A stretch of 9,386 bases of DNA from Treponema sp. (GTDB lineage Bacteria > Spirochaetota > Spirochaetia > Treponematales > Treponemataceae): NCBI GenBank assembly GCA_024699205.1, contig JAILQA010000410.1:1-9386 (forward strand). Reading direction: 5' to 3'. Below, piece after piece: positions 1 through 5,917 of the stretch. The translations under genes were made by a program, and so were the position numbers. The notes beneath the pieces were generated by a model, which made no database searches, was not told the DNA's origin, and worked only from the letters and a program-made list of their open reading frames with translations. Position 1 is the stretch's first letter. Each line of letters begins with the position of its first letter.

Positions 1-786
1 AGTTTTTAAGAATTCAAATTGTGTTTTCATGCCAAACAAAGACTCAGAATGACCAATAAACAAAAATGCATTATTAGCAAGAGCTTCATAAAAACGATTC
101 ACAACTGAAAGCTGAGCAGCCTCATCAAAGTAGATTAACACATTTCTGCAGAAAATAACATCCAGATTTCTGATTCCTGAATCATTTCTAAGATTATGAT
201 AGTCGAATTTTATCGGGTCAAGGATTTCTTTATTTGCCTGATATCCACCTTCAATCTTAGTAAAATACTTTGAAAGATAATTTTCTGGAATTCCTTCAAC
301 CTTGGCATCTGGATAGAACCCCTTCTGCCCAACAAGTAAAGATTTTAACGAAATATCCGAAGCTGTAATCTGAAAATTATATCCTGGCGGAAGAATTTCC
401 TTTAAAATCATGGAAATTGTCAAAGGCTCTTCTCCTGTTGAACAACCTGCACTCCAGATTTTAACTGTTTTGTCAAAAGAGGAAGCCTTTTTACGTTCCA
501 GAACATGTGGGATAACATAATTTACAAAAGCATCAAAATGCGGTTGGTTTCTAAAAAAACGTGTAAGATTTGTTGTAACCGAATCCAACATCTCTTTCAT
601 TTCATCAGAATTGCGAGTCACTAACTGATAATATTCTGCAGGAGTAGCAATATTTTTCTTACGCAAAATTTCTTTTATTCTGCCATCAAGAATAGAACGA
701 TTCGTTGCAGAAAACGTAATTCCGCTCTCATCATAAATCAGTTTGCGGAATTTTTCATAATCTATATCGCTTAAAATCTCTAACAT
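1..786 (-). CDS. cheR: Chemotaxis protein methyltransferase CheR (3' end cut by window edge)
   Basis: Reading the minus strand from the ATG at 786 gives an open frame of 262 residues running off the left edge; CheR proteins are usually about 270-290 residues, so only the extreme C-terminus is missing. CheR transfers methyl groups from S-adenosylmethionine to glutamates of chemoreceptors during adaptation and acts at receptor arrays on the cytoplasmic face. The N-terminal all-alpha domain (about 1-85) contains a TTNLTRFFR stretch near residue 70, matching the family's TTN-T-FFR signature. The SAM-binding motif is GCSTGEEPL at 114-122; most relatives have Tyr where this protein has Leu122. The family hallmark FCRNVLIYFD is at 212-221 and HSES is at 246-249. 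No receptor-binding VxGxG-type insertion was examined in detail. The start is fixed by the upstream promoter and by normal N-terminal length. It lies 57 bases after the methyltransferase stop. Identification is near certain; specificity for a particular receptor set is not visible. Confidence 0.95.
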   Translation of the reverse strand, partial: MLEILSDIDYEKFRKLIYDESGITFSATNRSILDGRIKEILRKKNIATPAEYYQLVTRNSDEMKEMLDSVTTNLTRFFRNQPHFDAFVNYVIPHVLERKKASSFDKTVKIWSAGCSTGEEPLTISMILKEILPPGYNFQITASDISLKSLLVGQKGFYPDAKVEGIPENYLSKYFTKIEGGYQANKEILDPIKFDYHNLRNDSGIRNLDVIFCRNVLIYFDEAAQLSVVNRFYEALANNAFLFIGHSESLFGMKTQFEFLKT

Positions 787-792
787 ACACAC

Positions 793-821
793 ATTATACA
801 ACAGAAATTTATAATTGTAAA
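793..821 (-). promoter_or_regulatory. Predicted sigma70-type promoter of cheR
   Basis: On the minus strand a TTTACA -35 box (816-821) and a perfect TATAAT -10 box (793-798) are separated by 17 bases, one mismatch from full consensus. The -10 box ends only 6 bases before the cheR ATG, so the expected transcription start falls on or beside the A of the start codon. There is no room for a Shine-Dalgarno sequence on that transcript. It sits in the 57-base gap after the methyltransferase gene, so cheR can be expressed independently of it. Confidence 0.7.
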
Positions 822-843
822 AATAATTTAATTTAGTTTTTAC

Positions 844-2760
844 TCATTTTATTGCGGGTGGAGATTGCAGAAAGTGGCGTAATAAATCATCAATCTGGAG
901 TTTTAGTTTATTTTCACACTCTTTTTCATTCTTAAGATTTTTATCGTCTGACTGCTCAAAAGTTTTTACCGCAGAATCATAAAACTCTTTTAACTGTATG
1001 TGCTGCTCTGGAGTAAACAAAAAGATGGGCAGTTTTTCTATGTGGGAGCGCAGAATTTTTAAGCTGGCAAAGGTATTTTTATAGTATTCTTCGTACAAAC
1101 TGCTATTAAAAAGGCAGATAATAGTTTCCCAGGGATAATCCAGCGCTGGTGACGGAATAAAAAAATTGGCACTGTTCAAAAGAAGGGAACCTTTTTCGTC
1201 AATACAGCAGACAGGATGATTCGCAATAAAACGATAAACAATTTTTTTCTGGCGATATAGTTTTTCTGGTGCTGACTGCTGGAAATCATTCTTATCAAAA
1301 TGAATTTGAAGATTTGATTCTGTCAGATGATAAGGCTGAATGTCTTTTCCACGGAAAATAGCCTCCACATCTGCGCCCTTCCTTGACTTAAAAAGCTCAT
1401 TATTATTGCCAGTAACAATTCCCATCCCAAAAACCGCGTTATTTTTAAGTGTGATATGAGGAAATGATTCCAGAAGCTTCTGATTTATAAAAAGCTTATC
1501 AGGTGGTACCAGAGGAATAAAATAATCCGGTCCACTTATTCTGGATTTTTGAATTGTTCCTCCAGAAAGTGCAAGTTCCTCTTTTCCTTGATTCTTTTCG
1601 ACCGTCAGCAGAATTGATTGTGACACAACACCTTTGAAAGCATTTCCAAAATCTCTTATTTTAAGGCTGCAATTCTGCTCAAGCAGAAAGTGACGGATTT
1701 CTTTATGCTTTGCAACATTCAAAAATGATTTTGGCAAGAAAAAATGCAGAGTACCATGGTCTGCAAGCTGCAAAAAAGCCTTATAAAGACAGATTGAAAA
1801 ACTTTCCGAAGTATTCAGAAGCGGATATTTTTCTTTTAATTCAAGCTTTTTTCGTGCAGAAAAGTGTGCACCCCAAGGCGGATTTGTAATGATAAAATCA
1901 AAATAAAGATTAGAAAAATCAGAATTAGAGAAGGAAGTCTTTTGATCAGAAACATTTTCGGGTGTAAATAAAAAATCCCCCTCCAGAAAATCTCTTCTAA
2001 AAATATTTGCCTTGAGATTTGCATCATGAAAAAACATTGCAAGATTGACCCGGCAGATTTTTAGTGCAAGCTCATCAATATCAGAAGCAAAAATTAAATC
2101 CGGCTGATGATTTTTTGAAAGAACTTTAAGCAGGATGTTTCCACTTCCACAGCAGGGGTCATAAACAGATTTATCAGAAGGAATGTGAATGTCTTTCAGA
2201 AGTGATTGGGGAGTATAAAAGCTTCCGCTTCCTGCTTTTTTTGAAAGGCTGAGAATTGACTGATAAAAAGCACCAATTAAATCATCATCTTCATTAGGAA
2301 TAAAAAAAGAATCAAAAAGTGAAGGATTTACCGGTTTTTGTCTTTCCGGAGCCGGGGCTTTTTCTTCCAAAGATTTTTTCCATTCAAGCATTTGACGGGC
2401 AATAAGAGTGTCAGACAAAAGGGGCGGCTCAAGTAGATTTTCGCAAACAAGACAGCGGTAACAGAGAGAAAAAACGGCCTCTTCGGGAGTAAGATTTGAA
2501 GCTTCATAAAGCTGAACAAGGCTGAATAAAAGCTTTTTGCGTTCTGGCGATGTAAGGCCGTGATGAAGGGTCTGTTTTTTTGAAGAGAGACTTCTATTTG
2601 CACGGGAAGAAAGTTTATTCTTTGTATTTTGCCTGATTTGCTTCAGATAATCATCGGTTAACTCTGCAGGAAGTGGTGGTATCAGTTTTTCTTTCTGCCA
2701 GTTTTTTAATGTTGCGGGGGAGATTTTTAACTCTTCACAAAGTTTTTGTTCGATATTCAC
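844..2760 (-). CDS. N6-adenine DNA methyltransferase with N-terminal helix-turn-helix and TaqI-like specificity domain
   Basis: A protein of 638 residues if it starts at the GTG at 2760. An ATG further upstream (2805) lies inside the tRNA gene and is rejected; no other Met occurs before about residue 124. From the GTG start: a MerR-like helix-turn-helix (about 5-30, with LKISPATLKNWQKEKLIPP), a basic Ser-rich stretch, a helical region with a Cys triplet (Cys100, Cys103, Cys106), motif X (FYTPQ, about 182), SAM motif I DPCCGSGN (201-208), motif II region SDID (226-229) and catalytic NPPW (293-296). Next comes GMGIVTGNNNELF (445-457) with FRGKDI shortly after, the pattern that opens TaqI/Eco57I-like target-recognition domains, and a charged, probably helical tail. 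It should methylate the exocyclic N6 of adenine in a specific DNA site. No endonuclease gene or PD-(D/E)XK nuclease domain is recognisable in the window, so it may be an orphan enzyme, or its partner may lie elsewhere. No Shine-Dalgarno is visible before the GTG; the upstream sequence is T-rich. Function class is secure; start and biological role are less so. Confidence 0.85.
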   Translation of the reverse strand: MNIEQKLCEELKISPATLKNWQKEKLIPPLPAELTDDYLKQIRQNTKNKLSSRANRSLSSKKQTLHHGLTSPERKKLLFSLVQLYEASNLTPEEAVFSLCYRCLVCENLLEPPLLSDTLIARQMLEWKKSLEEKAPAPERQKPVNPSLFDSFFIPNEDDDLIGAFYQSILSLSKKAGSGSFYTPQSLLKDIHIPSDKSVYDPCCGSGNILLKVLSKNHQPDLIFASDIDELALKICRVNLAMFFHDANLKANIFRRDFLEGDFLFTPENVSDQKTSFSNSDFSNLYFDFIITNPPWGAHFSARKKLELKEKYPLLNTSESFSICLYKAFLQLADHGTLHFFLPKSFLNVAKHKEIRHFLLEQNCSLKIRDFGNAFKGVVSQSILLTVEKNQGKEELALSGGTIQKSRISGPDYFIPLVPPDKLFINQKLLESFPHITLKNNAVFGMGIVTGNNNELFKSRKGADVEAIFRGKDIQPYHLTESNLQIHFDKNDFQQSAPEKLYRQKKIVYRFIANHPVCCIDEKGSLLLNSANFFIPSPALDYPWETIICLFNSSLYEEYYKNTFASLKILRSHIEKLPIFLFTPEQHIQLKEFYDSAVKTFEQSDDKNLKNEKECENKLKLQIDDLLRHFLQSPPAIK

Positions 2761-2763
2761 AAG

Positions 2764-2772
2764 AAAAAAAAA
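2764..2772 (-). repeat. T9 homopolymer between tRNA-Ala and the methyltransferase start
   Basis: Nine consecutive T (minus strand) lie 3 bases beyond the tRNA discriminator base and 3 bases before the GTG start codon. A U-run directly after a stable folded RNA could act as a partial terminator for the tRNA transcript. It could also be the processing tail of the tRNA, or a slippage-prone tract. The sequence alone does not decide between these. Confidence 0.5.
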
Positions 2773-2775
2773 GAT

Positions 2776-2849
2776 TGGAGAATAGGGGATTTGAACCCCT
2801 GACACCCGGCTTGCAAAGCCGGTGCTCTAGCCAACTGAGCTAATTCCCC
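2776..2849 (-). tRNA. tRNA-Ala (anticodon UGC)
   Basis: A complete 74-nt cloverleaf reads on the minus strand. The 7-bp acceptor stem pairs GGGGAAT (5') with ATTCTCC (3') and includes a G3-U70 wobble, the classic alanine identity element. The D arm is GCTC/GAGC. The anticodon stem CCGGC/GCCGG holds the loop TTTGCAA, giving anticodon TGC. The T arm AGGGG-TTCAAAT-CCCCT is intact. The discriminator base is A73. The 3' CCA is not encoded, so it must be added by a nucleotidyltransferase. The methyltransferase gene begins 15 bases downstream on the same strand, and an extended -10 promoter lies just upstream. Confidence 0.97.
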
Positions 2850-2862
2850 AATTGATAATTTA

Positions 2863-2871
2863 ATTTTATCA
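2863..2871 (-). promoter_or_regulatory. Predicted extended -10 promoter of tRNA-Ala
   Basis: On the minus strand TG-A-TAAAAT forms an extended -10 element; transcription would start near 2856, about 7 bases before the mature tRNA 5' end. No good -35 box is seen at the expected distance (about 2886-2891), as is common when a TGn extension is present. This promoter probably also serves the methyltransferase. Confidence 0.5.
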
Positions 2872-2879
2872 TTTTTTTG

Positions 2880-2908
2880 TTTTTGTTTCTATAGTTTTAT
2901 GATATAAT
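2880..2908 (+). promoter_or_regulatory. Predicted extended -10 promoter of the NlpC/P60 gene
   Basis: TG-A-TATAAT (2900-2908) is a consensus extended -10 element. The -35 region around 2880-2886 is only T-rich and weak. The predicted start near 2915 leaves a leader of about 38 bases before the ATG at 2953. The upstream half of the region also drives the divergent tRNA promoter. Confidence 0.6.
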
Positions 2909-2942
2909 TTTTGAGAATTTAAATTAGCCGAACATTGTTTAC

Positions 2943-2947
2943 GGGAG
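2943..2947 (+). promoter_or_regulatory. Ribosome binding site of the NlpC/P60 gene
   Basis: GGGAG stands 5 bases before the ATG at 2953. It decides the start in favour of this ATG over an in-frame TTG at 2935, which has no such site and would put six extra residues before a normal signal peptide. Confidence 0.75.
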
Positions 2948-2952
2948 TTTTT

Positions 2953-4038
2953 ATGAAATATAAAAAATTATTTCTTAATGTATTTATTTTGATTTTAATT
3001 TCTGGCAACTGTGCTTTTGCAGCTGATTCTTTACGTGATACATTTATTCAATGCGGAAAGGCCTATATGGGTGTTCCTTATCGTGAAGGTGGCACTACGC
3101 GAAGCGGAATGGACTGTTCTGGTTTTGTTTACGTCGCCGCCAGGGATGCCGGAATATCACTTCCAAGAACAGCTGCCGAAATGTACAGGGTTTCAACAAG
3201 AATTTCAGATAGTGAACGCAAAGCAGGTGATTTAGTTTTCTTTGCTGTCGGCTCAAGTATTTCTCACGTAGGAATCTATCTCGGAAACAATCAGATGCTG
3301 AACAGCGCAAGTGATGGTCCCCGCACAGGAGTAGTTATTTCAAAACTTTCAGAACCATACTGGCAGTCTCATTATTACTGCGCAGGAAGAATTATAAATG
3401 ATGGCGCATCATCTTCATCAAGCAAGCCTACGACTACAACACCGGCACCATCTTCTTCAGGTTCAAATTCCTCAAGTTCTAATTCTTCCAGGGGCAAAAA
3501 GCACGCTTCAGTTCTGTTTAATTTCAACGGATATTTTGACTGGAGCTTCTACACCCCGGCAAACGAATTCGCTTTCTGGCCTAGAGGCGGTTCTTTGCAG
3601 GCTGAATTCCAGCTTAATTTGTGGCCAATCAATCCTGGTATCATGGTAAGATACACTTACCCTATCCAGTCTTACTCAAACTTTGAATTCGGCACTCTGT
3701 TCAATTCATTCAATCTTCCGGTTTGTCTTACAATACATCTGAACAAATATGTTGAATTCTATGCAGGTGTCGTATTATCTACAGGAACTGTTGCTTCACA
3801 ACCGCAGACTTTAATTGGAACAGAGAAAATGGTTCAGCCGCCGATCTTCCCTGGTATTTTCGGTGTTTCATTCCAGACACCAAGAGTACGTTTAGGCTCT
3901 GTATACGGTTCTCTCGTGCAGGATATTTCTTATACTCACTACAAGGCTGCTGAAGGTTATGACAATATGACCTTTAAAGAAACTATTGCACAGGGATTTA
4001 CATTCTCAACAGGTATTTCAATTACTCTGCCGCTCTAG
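2953..4038 (+). CDS. Exported NlpC/P60 peptidoglycan endopeptidase with C-terminal beta-rich, outer-membrane-like domain
   Basis: A 361-residue protein. Residues 1-23 form a typical signal peptide: lysines at 2, 4 and 5, a hydrophobic core, and a cleavage site after AFA. Residues about 27-148 are an NlpC/P60 cysteine peptidase: Cys55 in DCSGF, His105 in SHVGIYLGN, and Asn117 at the position usually taken by the third polar residue (His, Asn or Gln in the family). Such enzymes cut peptide stems of peptidoglycan, usually after gamma-D-Glu or between D-Glu and meso-diaminopimelate, in the periplasm. Residues about 151-184 are a Ser/Thr/Pro/Asn linker. Residues about 185-361 alternate hydrophobic and polar residues, are rich in aromatics, and end in GFTFSTGISITLPL, resembling strands of an outer-membrane beta-barrel; the last residue is Leu rather than the usual Phe. 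The peptidase assignment is firm; the barrel reading is inference. It stands alone on the + strand, divergent from the tRNA and convergent with the glycosidase gene. Confidence 0.88.
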   Translation: MKYKKLFLNVFILILISGNCAFAADSLRDTFIQCGKAYMGVPYREGGTTRSGMDCSGFVYVAARDAGISLPRTAAEMYRVSTRISDSERKAGDLVFFAVGSSISHVGIYLGNNQMLNSASDGPRTGVVISKLSEPYWQSHYYCAGRIINDGASSSSSKPTTTTPAPSSSGSNSSSSNSSRGKKHASVLFNFNGYFDWSFYTPANEFAFWPRGGSLQAEFQLNLWPINPGIMVRYTYPIQSYSNFEFGTLFNSFNLPVCLTIHLNKYVEFYAGVVLSTGTVASQPQTLIGTEKMVQPPIFPGIFGVSFQTPRVRLGSVYGSLVQDISYTHYKAAEGYDNMTFKETIAQGFTFSTGISITLPL

Positions 4039-4045
4039 AAAAGAC

Positions 4046-5896
4046 TTATCCTAAATCCGGTTCATCGCATAATTCGATTGAATCAGAAGTTATGCCTTCA
4101 CTCTCAAAAAGGATGATTTGATTTCTTCCTTTTTTGAGAAGCGGCCCCGGAATATAAAGACGTTTCTGAGGTCCGATATTCCAGTAACGACCAAGATTAA
4201 ATCCGTTGATATAAGCAAAGCCTTTTCCCCAGCCGGAAAAATCAAGGAAGGTATCATCGTAAACTATTTTTCCTTCAGTATAATTTGGTTCATACTCAAA
4301 CTCAAAAAGATAAAATCCCGGCAATCCCTTTGTGTAACCTGCATTAAAATCAATTTTATCCATCTGTTCAGAATTAAATGCAAGAGGATATGCCTGCCAG
4401 TCATTACAACACTTTCCATTTATTTTCACATCGCCCGTAATTCCCTTTTGCTGCTTTTTGATTCTTCCGCCAAAGTTCACTCTTCCAAGATTTTCTGCCA
4501 GAATGTAAAGAGCCTTTTCACCAGTGTCCGATTTGTTGATATCAGAAAAAGTCGCTCCCTTAGCAATTTCCCTGTCAAAAAGCGTAAAAACCTTCTGTAA
4601 GTTCTGTAAATTTTGTAAGTTCTGTAAATTCTGCCAACATTTATCTGAACCCAAAAATCCAATCAAACGGTCATTTGCCGAGCTAAACTTAATTTTTACC
4701 TTGTCTTCCCCAGCACCAGAATCCAGTTTGCTTTTATAAAGCACATAACCACTTCCAACTCCAAGTTTTTCCATACTAAGAGGATTTTCACTGGCAGAAG
4801 GAGTAGAAAGATTTTCCAAATTTTCAAAAAGTCCGGTCGCCTTACAGAGAGGAATTTTTCCAAAAGATTTTTTCTGGATTTTAGTAGAAAGTGTAAGCTG
4901 TTTTGTTAGCAAGCCCGGATTATAAACCTTTACCACATCGTGAAGAACTTTGTATTTTTCCGTAATATCACCACATTCGCTCAAGACTGCATCATAATCA
5001 TAAGAAGTCGTATCGGGAGTAAGCTTTGTATAATAATTTGACCCGTTCATAAAGCCAAAATTGGTACCGCCGTGGAACATATAAAAATTCACATTACCAT
5101 TTTCCAGCATGTAGATGAGATCTTTTTTATTCTGCTCCAGATTCGATTTTTTGTGTCCACCATTTCCCCAGGCGTCAAACCAACCAGCCCAAAATTCCAT
5201 GCACATAAGCGGACCATTTTTTCTTCCCTTACGCCTGAGTGCTCCAAACTGCATTGCCGCCTTTGAACCAAAATTAGCAGTAGGAAGGGCGTCCGGTATA
5301 GAACCGTTTTTCAGAGCCCAGCCCCAGGGACCATCGGAAGTTACAAATGGAACAGTTATGCCCTGCTCCCGTAGACAATCTGCCAGAAATTGCAAATACT
5401 TTTTATCCCGTCCAAAATAACCATATTCATTTTCAATCTGGACAAGAATTATTTTACCACCCTTGTCAATCTGATGAGGAACAAGACGAGGAATTAGCTG
5501 ATTATAATAGTCTTTTACATGCTCCAGATAAGGTCCATAAGAAGAACGAAGCTTCATGCCATCCTCACGTAAAAGCCAGTAAGGAAGACCTCCAAACTCC
5601 CATTCAGCACAAATAAAAGGAGAAGGACGGATGATGATATACAAACCAAGCGACTCTGCAATATCAATAAACTTTATAAAATCACGGTCGCCTTCCCATA
5701 AAAACACCCCTTTTTCAGGCTCATGGAAGTTCCATGGAATATAAGTTTCTACGGTGTTACAGCCAAAGTTCTTTAATTTTTCAAGTCTGTCCTGCCAGTA
5801 TTCCGGTCTTACCCTAAAATAATGAAGGGCTCCCGAAATAATCTTGAACTTTTTTCCATCCAGATAAAAATCATCTTTTATTTCAAACCTACCCAT
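4046..5896 (-). CDS. GH35 family beta-galactosidase, cytoplasmic
   Basis: A 616-residue glycoside hydrolase of family 35, close to the usual bacterial length. It removes terminal beta-linked galactose with retention of configuration. The TIM barrel covers about 8-328 and shows the family sequences SGALHYFRV (21-29), NTVETYIPWNFHEP (47-60) and RPSPFICAEWEFGGLP (90-105). The acid/base is Glu157 in QIENEYG and the nucleophile Glu234 in MEFWAGW. The C-terminal beta-sandwich part contains FLDFSGWGKGFAYINGFNLGRYW (first at 550), typical of family members. There is no signal peptide, so it should act on imported galactosides in the cytoplasm. An unusual run of four NLQ tripeptides sits at about 423-434, in a loop of the sandwich region. 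The gene follows the ABC exporter by 21 bases and is probably the last gene of that operon. Galactoside linkage preference cannot be told from sequence. Confidence 0.95.
   Translation of the reverse strand: MGRFEIKDDFYLDGKKFKIISGALHYFRVRPEYWQDRLEKLKNFGCNTVETYIPWNFHEPEKGVFLWEGDRDFIKFIDIAESLGLYIIIRPSPFICAEWEFGGLPYWLLREDGMKLRSSYGPYLEHVKDYYNQLIPRLVPHQIDKGGKIILVQIENEYGYFGRDKKYLQFLADCLREQGITVPFVTSDGPWGWALKNGSIPDALPTANFGSKAAMQFGALRRKGRKNGPLMCMEFWAGWFDAWGNGGHKKSNLEQNKKDLIYMLENGNVNFYMFHGGTNFGFMNGSNYYTKLTPDTTSYDYDAVLSECGDITEKYKVLHDVVKVYNPGLLTKQLTLSTKIQKKSFGKIPLCKATGLFENLENLSTPSASENPLSMEKLGVGSGYVLYKSKLDSGAGEDKVKIKFSSANDRLIGFLGSDKCWQNLQNLQNLQNLQKVFTLFDREIAKGATFSDINKSDTGEKALYILAENLGRVNFGGRIKKQQKGITGDVKINGKCCNDWQAYPLAFNSEQMDKIDFNAGYTKGLPGFYLFEFEYEPNYTEGKIVYDDTFLDFSGWGKGFAYINGFNLGRYWNIGPQKRLYIPGPLLKKGRNQIILFESEGITSDSIELCDEPDLG
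4593..4637 (-). repeat. In-frame 9-bp tandem repeat (about 5 units) inside the GH35 gene
   Basis: Four 9-base units plus a fifth degenerate one, written on the + strand as TTCTGTAAG, TTCTGTAAA, TTTTGTAAG, TTCTGTAAA, TTCTGCCAA. Alternate units end in G or A, so an 18-bp higher-order unit is duplicated with one substitution. The reading frame encodes repeated Asn-Leu-Gln. Because the unit is a multiple of three, copy-number change would lengthen or shorten the loop without a frameshift. Confidence 0.9.
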
Positions 5897-5904
5897 TCCG
5901 CCTT

Positions 5905-5910
5905 ACCTCT
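5905..5910 (-). promoter_or_regulatory. Ribosome binding site of the GH35 gene
   Basis: AGAGGT lies 8 bases before the ATG at 5896, within the 21-base gap after the exporter subunit stop codon. It supports this start. No promoter is recognisable in that gap, which fits co-transcription with the ABC genes. Confidence 0.65.
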
Positions 5911-5917
5911 TGTATTG

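Noticed and set aside
2776..2800. The tRNA 3' end as an integration (att) site for a mobile island carrying the methyltransferase
   Set aside because: No second copy of the tRNA 3' end, integrase or transposase was seen in the window; the idea cannot be supported here.
2761..2805. An in-frame ATG at 2805 that would lengthen the methyltransferase by 15 residues
   Set aside because: The codons lie within the tRNA-Ala gene on the same strand and encode a segment unlike the start of the HTH domain; the GTG at 2760 is preferred.
2935..2952. TTG start for the NlpC/P60 gene six codons upstream
   Set aside because: The ATG at 2953 has GGGAG at the right spacing and begins a textbook signal peptide.
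3004..3024. Cys20 near the end of the signal peptide as a lipoprotein acylation site
   Set aside because: The residue before it is Asn, which does not fit a lipobox, and AFA just after it gives a good signal peptidase I site.
3565..3759. Four GAATTC hexamers within about 195 bases
   Set aside because: Each encodes a Glu-Phe pair in the alternating strands of the barrel-like domain; amino-acid composition explains them.
4102..4139. Inverted repeat as a Rho-independent terminator
   Set aside because: It lies inside coding sequence, is AT-rich with an unequal arm, and is not followed by a T-run on either strand; mentioned only as a possible 3' structure.
4524..4739. A + strand frame with repeated Phe-Cys-Lys that looks like a Cys-rich metal-binding peptide
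   Set aside because: It is the antisense reading of the NLQ repeat inside the GH35 gene, with no ribosome binding site or other support.
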